NCBI GenBank assembly: GCA_021186555.1
Contig: JAJKFL010000330.1
Span: 27,023,444 to 27,087,443 of the forward strand
Source of the DNA: Reticulitermes speratus
Lineage: Eukaryota; Arthropoda; Insecta; Blattodea; Rhinotermitidae
Direction: 5' to 3'
DNA length: 64,000 bases
Shown: piece by piece, positions 48,945 to 60,679 of the stretch
Position numbering within the stretch: the first letter of the stretch is position 1
How the letters are laid out: each line of letters starts with the position of its first letter
Program-made: the position numbers and the translations under genes
Notes under the pieces: model-generated
Databases searched by the model: none
The model's input: only the letters and a program-made list of their open reading frames with translations
What the model was told of the DNA's origin: nothing

Positions 48945-49085
48945 CTGGACGGTCCGTGGTTCGAATTCCGGCAGATGCAAGAATTTTTCTCTTCTCCAAA
49001 ACGTCAGTACTGGTTCTGGAGCCCACCCAGCTTCCTATTCAATGGGTAACAGGATTACTTCCCGGGTACACCTTTACGTTCGATA
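48945..49085 (+). mobile_element. SINE fragment, family T, 3'-truncated
   Basis: 'ctggacggtccgtggttcga' with box B GTGGTTCGAATTCC, then 'tttttctcttctccaaaacg', 'ggagcccacccagcttccta' and 'ttcaatgggtaacaggatta'. The 3' body after about 49070 is missing. Confidence 0.7.
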
Positions 49086-49124
49086 TGACAGTGTAAAAAA
49101 TTGAAATTCAGAACGTTATTTGGT

Positions 49125-49345
49125 GACGGCTTTTCAATAACGCGTTTAAAACTGAAGATTCAAATCTCCTGGGATATGCAGCCATGTGTACATATATTGG
49201 CGAACACTTACCGACATTCCGGAAGATTGGTGCCTCCACTTTCAGCGTCCAAGATGGAGGCAGAAAGCTCCTCCGATACGTCGGTAAATATACTAATCTA
49301 CACGGCGTCATATTCCATAAGATGATCATGAACACCGCTGTGACA
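49125..49345. mobile_element. Inverted-pair element, degenerate
   Basis: Left 'aacacttaccgacattccgg' (about 49201) and right 'ctcctccgatacgtcggtaa' (about 49269) are inverted, with the centre at 'ccactttcagcgtccaagat'. One motif is mutated to GATAC and the other to GAATG, so this is an older pair. Confidence 0.5.
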
Positions 49346-50149
49346 AACTTAAATCTCTTTACGGTTACAAATCATACATTACTAACAAAGGAACCACAAA
49401 GGAAAGGAATAACATATGGCTCAAAAACCAAAGATAAAATTATATTGCGTTAATATTCGGCAATAAGTACTGTTACGCGAAAGACAGACGTGTCTACAAC
49501 CTGAAAGACATATTCATTTCGGAAAGGTGGGTCATGGTGGTTTTCAAGATCAAGGCATTTCCAAAACCTGTTCCTCTACAGCGCGGATGCCAAATTTACA
49601 ATGTTATCTCTCTCTCACCTTGTCCTTGAATGTCTGCTGTAATGAAAATAAATAAAGAACAGTTTTATTTCGAAATTAACCGCCACCGGGTGGATCCACT
49701 TAAAGCCGATACTGATGGGAATAACTAAATCGCATATCTTCATACAAAATACCATCGCAAAACGGATGGAAAGCCTTCAGATACTTCGCTGCTGCTGAGA
49801 TATAAAACCCTGCTTTATGTGTTGCTATGACAACGGACATTCTGTTGGTGAGTTCACACTAAAAACGCAAAAATACGCCTCTAGGCTCAGTTTGTATGCT
49901 CAAACAATTTTTCGCAAGTCTTAACTTCTTCTTTCTCTCGTTTCCGTACGTGAAATTTATAATTGCTGAGACTGGACTAGAACACAACTTCGAATTCTTA
50001 AAATAATTAGGTTAGTGGTAGTTTCGTGCACATAGCATTAAAAGAATTTCCTGCAGCGCTACAGTAATAAACATGCAGTATTTCTTAAACAAAGACTTAT
50101 GATATGTAAGTAACTTAACAAAACAGAGCCGTTTTTGGAAAGCCATTTT
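49346..50149. other. Non-coding, unassigned
   Basis: No gene or recognisable repeat. Confidence 0.35.
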
Positions 50150-50410
50150 TCCTTTTGCTGATCAATAATTTCCTGTCTTTTCCGTGTAACTCAGGTTTAT
50201 TACCGCGTTCGTATAAGTCCCTCCCTACACTTTATCTAGAGCTCAACCAGATGAAAGAAGTCCATATATTTCCATACTATTTGTTTAAGAAGCATTTTAA
50301 TAATAGCCTCCAATCTGCGCCAAGGCATCCCAAATAAAATATTCTTCTTGGATTCACCAACTAAGTTGTGCAGGCATTCCTCATCTCCTTCCGAAAATTC
50401 CTCTATACGT
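50150..50410 (-). mobile_element. LINE 3'-end relic
   Basis: Reverse-complemented: 'gaacgcggtaataaacctga' (tail), 'gataaagtgtaggga' and 'gatgccttggcgcagattgg' with 'ggctattattaaaatgc' (WEAIIKML-like). All frames are broken. Confidence 0.6.
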
Positions 50411-50545
50411 AAGAGAATTACATTTTTAGGCGCCTTCGCAAAATTGCGAAAAGCGACTATTAGCTTCGTCATGTCTGTCTGTCCCCATGGAAAACTCGGC
50501 TCCCACTGGAAGGATTTTCATGAAATTTGATATTTCAAATCTGTC
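50411..50545 (-). mobile_element. Retrotransposon 3' end with terminal hairpin
   Basis: Reverse-complemented it reads 'tttcatgaaaatccttccag', 'ggggacagacagacatgacg', 'aagctaatagtcgcttttcg' and the hairpin CGCAATTTTGCGAAGGCGCC. It matches the plus-strand copy at 40.9-41.07 kb and abuts a LINE relic, as that copy does. Confidence 0.6.
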
Positions 50546-51365
50546 AAGAAAATTAAAGTTTCATTAGAATCTGAAAAGAATAACAGATACTTTACATGAA
50601 GACCTATGTATATTTATAATACCTAGCTAAATTATTCTTAGAATGAGAAATGCTTCAGACAAAAGTTGTAGAGAAAATAGAAACACATTTTATGTTCAAT
50701 AACGTTTTTCCGAAATTCGTGCCGTTTATGAGAGAACGTGGAAAAATATGGTATAGCCAGACAGGCCATAGATGACAATATACGTGTAATATGGTGCATG
50801 CGCTTTGCATTCTGGATAACTAAGGCTACAAACACACACTCAGAATATGTAATATTTATTATTTTTCCACGGCAACAATGGTTTTGCGAATGTGCCTCCA
50901 TGTTACGTTATACGTAGAGTGTCTCTCTTATGTTGCTATTTTGTGCATGAACGGATTTAGATGAATTAAAATAGTTGACAGGTTGCCTACTGTAGTGCGA
51001 TCTAGCATATAGTGAACTCGGTTAATCATAACTAAACCTGCTTTGAAACCTTACCTCTTACAACAACCAATAAACGGGTCAAAATGTGATTTCTAAGTGG
51101 AGAGTGAAATTGGTTCAGTGTACGTTACTCACTACGGTGGTACAAGCATTTTGTCGCTTAACACTAACAGCCTGCATGTATTGTTTTCCGCACAGAACAT
51201 CTACGTTACGTACGCAGAATAATCCAAGCCCATTATCTTGAAATGCACGAAGCGACCTTCGTTCTTCAATGGAATGCAGACGCACCTTTATGAATGCACA
51301 AAGCCAATTACCGCAAGAAATCACAAGAATGTACGTTATTTATGTGCATATTTTGCGCGTCTTTA
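50546..51365. other. Non-coding, unassigned
   Basis: No gene or recognisable repeat. Confidence 0.35.
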
Positions 51366-51369
51366 AACT

Positions 51370-51650
51370 ACATATTCCGAGATTTGAGGTTCTCACAGCG
51401 GTGTTGCAGAGGATATGAAGCTGTGTAGCTGGGTTAGTGATTCCCGACGTTTCGAAGGAACGTGATGCCTTCATCTTCAAAGGTCACGTTTGGACCCACG
51501 TCACATCCCAGAAGACCTGAACTCTTACCTTTGTATTGTTTTCAGTAAATACAAATCATGCAAGATCCGAGGTTCTCACGGCGGTCCTGATGAAGACTGA
51601 ATTCTTTTGGAATGTTACGCCGTGTCGACTGGTAAAATGTTTTACTATTT
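51370..51650. mobile_element. Element with two 'gaggttctcac(a/g)gcggt' ends and a hairpin motif
   Basis: 'gaggttctcacagcggtgtt' (about 51387) and 'gaggttctcacggcggtcct' (about 51572) are direct copies about 185 bp apart. Between them, on the minus strand, is TTGAAGAT GAAGG-catcacgtt-CCTTC GAAACGTCGG with a perfect 5-bp stem, followed on the plus strand by 'acgtcacatcccagaagacc'. A partial tandem or nested copy of the family also seen at 34.75 kb. Confidence 0.6.
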
Positions 51651-51707
51651 GTCAGTTGAAACGTAGTAACACCGGAGAACGTAAATCATTACAGCAGAAA
51701 ATACCAT

Positions 51708-51985
51708 GACAGAGACTGAAAGAGTAACACGAAGAAAGAAAAAGAATGCAAGCAAAAGAAAACAGGAAATGATTAAGAAAGGAAGGAAAACAGAAAGGAA
51801 AAAAGCGAGACAGAGTGCGAAAAAGACAGAGTAATAAAAACATAAAAGAAGGAAGCAAGACCTAAGTAAGGGAGACAGGAACAATGCTAAAAGCCACTGA
51901 GGAAAAAAGAAAGGTGGTGGCAGGGACAGTGACGAAAAAGAACGACAGAAAGGGACAAAGTATAAGAATGAGGAAAAAAATGTTT
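51708..51985 (+). repeat. Purine-rich tract, about 280 bp
   Basis: The plus strand is almost all A and G with scattered C (GAAAGG, AAGGAAGG). The minus-strand open frame rich in F, S and L at 51645-51995 is a by-product. Confidence 0.85.
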
Positions 51986-53524
51986 GCGTCCGCACATGTT
52001 CAGAGTGGGATTACCCCAAAAATTTATTAAACAATTGCCTGTAAACCCCTGCTACCCACGGTACGTTTCACCATTAATAAAAATTATAAAATATGTCCTT
52101 CAAAATGTGTACATTTTAGTAAAAACTGAAAGGAAAATGCATAGGTAAATACGGGTATACGTGAGGGAATTATTAGAATACACCCAAGAGACAATTTTTG
52201 TTGTGGTGTGTACCGAATTTAATAGGTTTGGAATCGAAATCAAGGGCGCGACAAAGCCGAATATTCTAAAGCTGAAGTGTTATATTTAGTTAATACGGTG
52301 CTAATAACCTTTGATTTTTTTCATTCCGTATTCATAAATTTTCAAACAAACAATATCACCGATAAAATTGCGGCTGTAATAAACATAATTCCATACACTA
52401 CCAGTACTGCTTCCGTTCTCTCATACAGATGTCTGCAAGACGATGTTTCTGCATTAGCAACAAAACGTAGGAATATTTCACAGTGCCCGAAGAATGCCAT
52501 ACGGTTAACAAGTTTTGAGTAGCCCCACACTAGGTCTTCGAATTAATGGATTAAGAATCCGTTTCTTTCAAACTAATATAAAGTAATGCAAGTTTCCGAG
52601 AATTCGTATATGAAATTATTAATTCCATTGCAATTATTTCCAAAATTATTTCTAAATATAAATCATAATTGCACTCCGTGAAATTTTACTTTCACACAAT
52701 AAATTCCTTTCACACCACGTATCTTTAATTAACACGCCAAAAATGTTAGGTTTCCTTCAGTTCTTTACATTAACATGTTAAAAATTATGTACAGAACTGC
52801 ATACACATGTAGTTTATAATCATCACTTTCAGTCTCCTCTTCATCTCCTCGGAACACTAAAACACGAACACACCATTGCCACTACAATAAAATCTCAGAC
52901 AGTGTTGTAGCTGTGACTAATATTATGGCCTTAGATAATAAACACATGGAGTTTTACCTTTTCGTTGCCGTAATCCATTTCAGTATAAATGCAGAGTGTT
53001 GATTTCTTCTCTGTTGAAAACTTCATTTCACCGTAATTTTAAATATTCACACCTATACACTAGTAGCACTGTGTAATATCCACATCTCACATTATAACAC
53101 TCCCACCTGTTGCCTGTCGCAACTACAGAGCCCTTCTCCAACTTGTAAACTCCATCCCAACGCCAGAACGAAATGTGGAATGCCGATCCCAAACGTTCAA
53201 ACGCCAAGCCGGGTTTCTTTCTTTCGCCCCTCCAGTGTCCTTTGACCAGCTCGCCAATCGCTGGCGGCCAGCGCCAACTGGTGACCAAACTACCGAACCA
53301 TACACCCATCTCCACGAGGATTATACGAGAGCATTATTATGCTGAGAGCACGGATCAGAGGTGCGGAGAGTGCTTCAAGTAACATGGGAACACCATCGGA
53401 TGAGTCACAATTCCCACCACGAAATCGTTTTCTAGGTCTTCTGGTATTCAAAGAATAAATGAACATCTGATACACTCACAAACACTCTCCGTGGCCAAAG
53501 GAAAAAGAAACACTTGTAAGGTCT
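51986..53524. other. Non-coding, GC-richer island at about 53100-53420
   Basis: The segment at 53100-53420 is clearly GC-richer than its surroundings ('cgccaatcgctggcggccag') with open frames on both strands. It could be an old transposon or a promoter-proximal segment; I cannot choose. Confidence 0.3.
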
Positions 53525-53730
53525 ATTTGGTGCCATAGACCGGCCCTGGGGCCCACCCAGCCTCCTGTACAATCGGTACCGAGTCTTCTTCCCGGGGTAA
53601 AGCGGCCGAGGCGTGGCATTGACCACCCATCCCCATCTAGCGCCGAAGTTAATGTAAGAGTAGAGCTATACCTCTACTCCCACTCTGGGCCTTCACGGCA
53701 TGTTCTAGGGCGAAATTTAACTTTTACTTT
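53525..53730 (+). mobile_element. SINE fragment, family T, head-truncated
   Basis: 'gaccggccctggggcccacc', 'cagcctcctgtacaatcggt', 'ggggtaaagcggccgaggcg', 'attgaccacccatccccatc' and 'gggccttcacggcatgttct' follow the family order exactly. No tRNA head. Confidence 0.7.
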
Positions 53731-54922
53731 TTGACTTTTATTTGGTACCATAAGATGCCAGCTATATAGGTCGTTTTTCATACAAGTTTTTTAAACTTAG
53801 GGGCACATCAAGAGAAACTATGGAATTACTACATCGACATCGACAACTCAGCACCTGTCTGAAAGAATGTGGGCCTAGAAGGCTTCACCGCTGTCTAAAC
53901 CACCTGACGTTAAAGTACCGGCATATTTCCAATGAAATATCCGACAAGCACACCGCTAATGGACTGTCAGAACGACATTATAATCGGATCGGTAGCTATA
54001 TACAATAAACCATTTACATGATACGTACTTTTAGTGCATCCGATACCGGAGCAAATGGAAGTGACATGAGGGCGCGCAGTCTCAAACCTCCAACACTCCG
54101 ATATCTGTGAAGAGTGACGGACGTTTCCTAGACTTCAGCCGGTATGTTACCATAAATTAGTTAGTAAATAAATTATTACTAAGAGTAGTGTTTTGAAGTC
54201 AGAGCGACACAAAACCTGTGAGGAAAACCGGATTGACAATTTCATGCTGTTATATGTCATTTGTAATAAATAATAACAACATAAATGCATAATGGCGAAG
54301 TCATTTATGTCTCGCCGTCAGCATGTTTCAATACCATGCACAGGGTTCGATAAAATGTAGTGGGTATATATCAAAATTTGTAGTGTGAACTTAATTTTGT
54401 TCGCTGTTATTCAACTACATCCCCCTAGTTAAAACGACGCTTCACTGATAAAAACAAATCGAACCTAAAATAAATCAGTACACATATTACGTAACACATA
54501 GAACTCACTAATAAACAAAACACTTACTTGGAAACATTTCTCGATATGGAGCTGATTTCATGGAGTATAAGATAAATAATATATCCTTCATCAACACACA
54601 TGAACACCATTCGGCATGAGTGCAAGATAAAATTCATTGACTCCTCATTCGAAGTTTATAGCTTTCGACTAAACTGTTCCTTTTCCCATGACGACAAAAG
54701 AACTCTACTGCTATAATATGCCTGATGAAACACAGTTGCTGTGTCACCCGACCACATAAGTATAGCCAAGTACTTGGTACAGAAAACAGCCGGTATCGCC
54801 ATTGGAATATTTCTTATCATGCTTCGTATGTCTACGTGTGTTTAACAAAAGAGAAGTTGCGGTTAGAACACAACGCCTACTTTCCTGTTGTACGTATTTC
54901 TACGCATACATGTATGTTCCTC
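53731..54922. other. Non-coding, unassigned
   Basis: No gene or recognisable repeat. Confidence 0.35.
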
Positions 54923-54923
54923 T

Positions 54924-54964
<41 letters not shown>
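54924..54964. repeat. AAT/ATT microsatellite with phase inversion
   Basis: About seven AAT units switch to about six ATT units, making a perfect AT-rich palindrome. Confidence 0.95.
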
Positions 54965-55599
54965 TCATTTCTGTGAAGAAACTGTTGCTTAAGCATAAAT
55001 TCTGTACATAGTACATTAAATCTGTCGGATATAATCTCAAAACCTCACATCGTCGCCATATCCATCTAGTGGTCTATATACGTAACGTACAGCAGCCTTC
55101 CAAACATACACAGTGCCCGGTACATACTGCAAAAATCCTTCAATAAATAGGCAGAACTACGAAAATTGGTGTCTGTCTCCTTAACAATACATTTGATAGT
55201 AAATATTTATCCAAGGAAATATAAGGAATTTAAAACAGAATATCCAAACACTAAATAATTAAAGAATGATAGGAAGGAGACAACACTCCGTATAACAAGG
55301 GCCCATACTAATCTTTGAAACATATATACAGCAAAACTCAAGTTAAAATTACGTAACCTATATCCACTACAAAGCAATACGTCTTAGGGCAGACCGACCT
55401 TCGTCAACAACACGGGGTGCTTAAAAACATATAAAACCTAAAAAACAACAGCGAAAATTCAAAGGCATATATTGGCTTTTACTTATTTTATCTATTTTAC
55501 CTGTTTTAAAAAAATATTTTATATTATTATTCTATTTTGGATACTAGCTTAGATTTATAACATGTTCACTGTTTGTAAAGGAAAGGCCTCTCTATAGGT
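54965..55599. other. Non-coding, unassigned
   Basis: No gene or recognisable repeat. Confidence 0.35.
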
Positions 55600-55700
55600 C
55601 ATACTTTCGGATTTGTAGAACACCTGACGATGGCCGTACAATTTAGCCGAAACATAATATATACATATAAAAACATAAACATATAATACTTAAAGGTTGT
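55600..55700 (+). mobile_element. Element end with CTGACGA-hairpin-GAAAC motif
   Basis: CTGACGAT GGC-cgtacaattta-GCC GAAACATAA at 55624-55655. The two boxes and stem match the copies at 6.0 and 21.8 kb. An A-rich tract follows. Confidence 0.5.
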
Positions 55701-57514
55701 GTTATTCGGTCCTAATATTTGATAACGAGTAAGCCCAATACATGCCCTTCCACATCCTCCTCCATAATTTGAGCGCCTTAATAAATGAAAGCCATAGAGT
55801 GTTTGAGAGGCTAATTTTATGAGAGCCGAACGTTCATTACCATGTTCACAAAAGTCACCACAAAAACATCGCAAAACAAATTAGTCACTAAAAATATCAA
55901 CTTATGAACCTTCATTTTCATTCCTGACGTGAATCGACAAAAACAAAGTTCTGCTCGTGAATTAATTAGCGGATTTCCGAGAAGCAGAGCTGGATGTACC
56001 GGCATGAAATATTACATCTGCTGTACTTACTGCATGAATAGACCGATGTTTAGGCACCTTGACAAGCTGTCGTTTCGAGAGCGATGTGACTGACTTCGCT
56101 AATTTACTATGCACCCAACTCAGATCCATCTTCAGAGGTAATTTACAGTTCCGCCAACCCTCACAACGACTGTTACCCACGTGCCGGATATGGAGCTTTT
56201 GGAGAAGAAAGCGATCGACTACTTTGCGCTGACCGAACCACTTTGTAAGTCCACGAAGAATGTTGTTTAAACACATAAAACAGCAAAACCTTATCAGTTA
56301 TTCGAGTTTCAGAAAGCGAAACACTAGGAACAAGCCAGGGGTGACCAGCCTAAATACGTATAAAGTGAGCAGTAGTGATATAGCGGAAACGCTCTACCTC
56401 TTTATCCTCTAGGTATCCACTTCGAAACTCAGACGCTTTACCGTGTATACTATATCATAATTCGCAGTTTTTTTCAGTAACTTCACATAAATGTCGGGTG
56501 GTACATTGAAACAGGACAGAACCGTCTTCTTACAGATTCTTAGCCAGCTATAATTTCAGTGAAAATTACAATAGTAGGCCTACTAAAGGGATCTGGCAAA
56601 AAGATTTCATGAAATAACTCCAGATATGATCGGCAAAATAAAACGTAATTATAAGTTCAGAACGTGAGAACTTTAAAGATAACCGAGCTTAATGAAAGTT
56701 GTTGGTAATACTATGTGATGCATTCCGTTACGTTTCAACAGTTAAATGAATATCTGCACAGATGTAATAAATAATATTACATAGTTGTGTCGATGTGCAA
56801 TATCTTGGATATATCTGACGACTTATAGTATATTTCGTTTTACAAAATCTGTCAGTTATTCAATTTTCAGAGCTATAAACTCGTAAGCTTATTTTATATA
56901 TTATATGGCACTACGTACAATGCCTATTTCCAGCACACCTTTTCTGCTCGGTCGGTATAGGTTGATTTCTAGTTACTCTTATATTGTTCGACAAAGCAGC
57001 TTGGATTGCGTAAGTAAGCTAGGATCAAGTAAAATGGGAAGATGATAATAAACGGATACTGGGTAGGAATCTGCAAGTAGGCGATCTTAGATTGTGTGAA
57101 TATACTATTGTGTAACTCCACGTTCGGAAACATGATTATTAATTCTCCCCTCAGTCTATAAATCTATAGTCATGGTTAAATTCCATCGTCTGTCATCAGA
57201 AAACAGTAATATGAAACTGAAAATGATACGTAAAGCACATAAAGACCTTCACTAGAATTCTTTAGTCCGTGTAATTAATTATATTATTACAAAAAAAACA
57301 CTGTGTAATCTGCCCCCTCGTACACGCGAGCGTAATGTGGTGAAGGCAAATAGGATTGAAAGGAATAATAGAATAATAGGAATGATCCTAACGTCGGTCA
57401 CGGCTGTGTCTTTCCACATTCCTTTGTATCTGTCACCACAGTCACCCTCTAATTCAATTCTAAATAACGTATTAAGGTGAGAAAGGCCCATTAAATATTC
57501 GAAATCTACGAAAA
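55701..57514. other. Non-coding, unassigned
   Basis: No gene; the open minus-strand frames at 55599-56276 have no recognisable motif. Confidence 0.35.
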
Positions 57515-57730
57515 AGTTTTTGTTCGTCCAGTCAAAAAATTACCCTGCCTTTCATGAAAAACAAAATGTTATTACTGTGTTGAAAAGAGCCTTCCACTGA
57601 GCCAGTATGATCCACTTCACACCTTCATACCCTTTTCCTTTCAAATCCATTTTAATATTATCCTTCAATGTAGTCCTAAATTTAAAAAATACTTGACGAT
57701 AAGGAAGCTCTAATTCTTGTACGTTCTGCT
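57515..57730 (-). mobile_element. LINE ORF2 C-terminal relic
   Basis: The minus strand reads 'LKDNIKMDLKGKGYEGVKWI' and 'LAQWKALFNTVITFCFS', the LINE C-terminal end, intact over about 40 codons. The flanking open frame upstream is not part of the known region. Confidence 0.75.
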
Positions 57731-58409
57731 GTTCTAGCGACTTTTTCAAGAAATAGTCAGAAACTTGTGGCAAGGCAGCTAAATGTGCTACAGTTTTAAA
57801 GAACATGTGTCTTAACAAGTCTACAGAATTCACATTATGATGCCGAAAAAACTAAATGAAAAATTGATTTTTGAGGAAATATAACTTCAAATACTGTAAA
57901 ATTTACATTCAGAATAACATGACATTAAATGCACATAATAAGATGTAACTGATTATATTTTACTCTCTGTTGTTATTACAGCACGCAGCTTGTGCAATCA
58001 AAACGGTAAAAGGCCACCTAATTGTGTGTTTGGTCAACACTGGTAGAAAACTTCCTTATCCTCCTACCATATCACCTGCCTGCTGACCTCCAACAAGGGC
58101 AAATACTGATTGTATTTACGTAGTTTCACATCAGAACTCCCTACATTGTTTTCTTTACAAGAAATTTGAAAGAGTTGCTATGACGTGAAAAGCATTTCGT
58201 CAACATAATGACATAAGAACATTCTCCTTCCTATGATAGGCCTATATATAAATGAGTAAATTATTCCTACCGATCAATCATCAATATTACCTGAATGCAT
58301 CAGTAACAGCTCTCTCCTGAGGACACCAGTTCTAGATTATGGGCAATATCATAAGAATCTTACATAATATTAATCCAGTAAAATTTTCAAATAAACACAC
58401 ATTGTTTTT
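57731..58409. other. Non-coding, unassigned
   Basis: No gene or recognisable repeat. Confidence 0.35.
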
Positions 58410-58830
58410 GATACAAGTGCGCTGAGGCAAATATTTTGGCCTAAGAGACCCTAAGTAACCAAAGACTAGAAAAGATGTACAATGAGAAACTTCGAGTTCT
58501 GTGTTCTTCACCAGTTATTAGGGTATTCAAATCAATGGGGGTGAGAGGGTCAGGACGTGCAGAGTGCACGAGAGAGATTAGAAATGCATACAAAATTTAG
58601 GATGGAAACACGAAGAGAGGCGTAGATGGAAGAATAATATTAATACAAATCTTAGAGAAATATGGAGGGCTGCGGCCGACTAGATTCTTCTGGTTGAGTA
58701 TAGAGTCCAGTAGCTGGCGTCTGTGCATATGGTCATGAATCGTCTGAGTTTCATGAAAAATAGAGAACTTCCTGTAGCTTTCCAAGGCTTCTACTCCGTG
58801 GAGCTGTTCAGTTACTTCATTAGTGGACTA
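58410..58830 (+). mobile_element. LINE ORF2 tail relic, long
   Basis: Blocks 'LRQIFWPKRP', 'NEKLRVLCSSPVIRVFKSMG', 'GRAECTREIRNA', 'RWKNNINTNLREIW'-like sequence and the shared tail occur in order, but in shifting frames. It spans the same interval as the 18.3 kb relic plus the 3' tail. Confidence 0.7.
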
Positions 58831-59622
58831 CTAAACTATAAGAATTAGGATATGGCGTCAGTAATATTCATGATTTGTCTGTTTTAAAGAGTCCTTTCTC
58901 AAGACTGGCCACACGGAGTTTTTGGTAGTCCCGAAAATTATTCTTTACTACGTTTCACTAAATTATAAAAAGCCTCAGTTTACCAAGCCACTGTCTACTC
59001 TCCATTAACTACAATGCATCAAGAAGTTATTTTTTTTTGCCCCCTTAAACGAGATTCTGACAACCTTCCGCCCCAGTCTCTACGTGACCAAGACCAGACA
59101 CAGCAGGTTACATACCCAAGCTGCCGTCCGCAGTGTGTTTCAACATCAGGTTCTGCACCGCACATTTCTTAGATATATGGAAATCACTAACTAAATGTAG
59201 GAGCAGACCCTACTTCTTTATTTTTTATTCTGCAGCTTTGCATGTCACTACTTACAAAAAAAACTGCAATTCTGGATTTAAAATGGCCAATCCTTCCTTT
59301 CCCCAGAACGACGGCGACATAAATGAGCTTCTGTTACCTAAAAGCACTTTGGTGTTGAATGCTAGAACTGCTGTATAAATTTTGAAATAGGAATAATGTG
59401 TGAAGAAAGGACAGTGGCCTATTCTGAGGAACCATTATGGCAATTTTCTGGAGGATCTTAAAGGTTTTCTACCTCCAACATTCTGAGTTCCTAAATATTT
59501 TCAAGTCTTCTGCTTTAGGAGGAAACCCTAAATCCTAAGTGTCTGAAGAAAGAGTGCTCACGAAGATAGTAGAATCTAATAAGAAGAAAGTAGGTCTGTA
59601 TGAGAAATTCTGGGTATTAAGT
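58831..59622. other. Non-coding, unassigned
   Basis: No gene or recognisable repeat. Confidence 0.35.
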
Positions 59623-59798
59623 AATGAGAACTTTAAATTAAGTTACAGACCAACTGATGCACAATAAAACCACTTTTTATGCAGCTTTATTATTAAAATT
59701 GTTAAAATAAAAAGTGGTTTTAGTGTGCATCAGTTTGTCTGTAACTTAATTTAATATGACGAAGATGCACGGTGTCAACAGTGTGAAATGAGAACTTT
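59623..59798 (+). mobile_element. Short foldback element with 12-bp TSD (internally deleted)
   Basis: TSD AATGAGAACTTT at 59623-59634 and 59787-59798. The 152-bp insert is a near palindrome: 'aaattaagttacagaccaac' ... 'gctttattattaaaattgtt' against its complement, plus a one-sided 3' extension 'atgacgaagatgcacggtg'. It has the termini of the 731-bp element at 60946-61676 but lacks its interior. Confidence 0.9.
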
Positions 59799-59819
59799 CA
59801 TGGTTTTTACAGGTGTCGT

Positions 59820-60060
59820 TGTATTGTCAGGGTACTGAAATAGAGAGGGCTACGATGTGTATGACATGTAGTTAGAATGTGGGAAACAAAGAATGTATAC
59901 AGAACCTCGGATCGGAAATATCCACTGTGAAGACGAAAAAAGAGGATAATATTAGGGTGGCTCTAAGGGAGATAAATTAAGAGGACGACAGCTAGAACTG
60001 ACTCAGGAGCAGGCTTTGATATTGGCAGTGCTGAGCTATCGAATTCTGCTATCAGGGTAA
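59820..60060 (+). mobile_element. LINE ORF2 C-terminal relic
   Basis: Reads 'VVRMWETKNVYRTSDRK', then 'EDNIRVALREIN' and 'EDDS*N*LRSRL': the charged C-terminus in decayed form. Its 3' tail is not recognisable. Confidence 0.65.
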
Positions 60061-60679
60061 CTGTATAAATAAAATGCACAACGCAGTATGAAATTGTAAC
60101 CTTAGCTTTTGCATTCATATGTCACCACTTGTACACATATCTCTACACTAATAAACGATTTGGTCTGCCGAGAGACACTGAACTACATTTCAGTGTGCCG
60201 CCGTGTGCAAAACATCGAGAAACACCCATTTGTTTAAAGAAACTGGTGCTTCAAAATACATTAAGTAGACAGTCCCGCTGTACGCGCATGTTGAACAAGT
60301 GGCCGACAGCCATACGTACATCCAGGTCAAAACAATGAAACCAGGTTGGACTTCATGGCCCGCACATTTGCTTTTAACTTTGTAAGTTATACATTTCAAA
60401 TAGCTGTACCATTCGATTGTCAAACAGCCAGTTTGTGAGTATACAGCACTGGTCACAGTAGAAAATTGCTTGCTTTTATATTTCGTTGACTATTTCCATA
60501 TTAAAACGTGTTTAGAAGAACAGCTGTTAAGATTAATGGGCACCATACTTTGTGTGAAATACTAATTTTTGTAACGAAATATTATTTAGAAAGTCTATGA
60601 AGTTCAGTTTGAGCCTCGCATAATCCAGGGGTTACTGGGAAATACGAAACAAAATTAAATATTGAATCAACATTCAGTC
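60061..60679. other. Non-coding, unassigned
   Basis: No gene or recognisable repeat. Confidence 0.35.

Noticed and set aside
48630..49049. 139-codon plus-strand frame
   Set aside because: Runs from unique AT-rich DNA into a SINE with its box B, so it is chance.
51645..51995. Phe/Ser-rich 116-codon minus-strand frame resembling a membrane protein
   Set aside because: Translation of a polypyrimidine tract.
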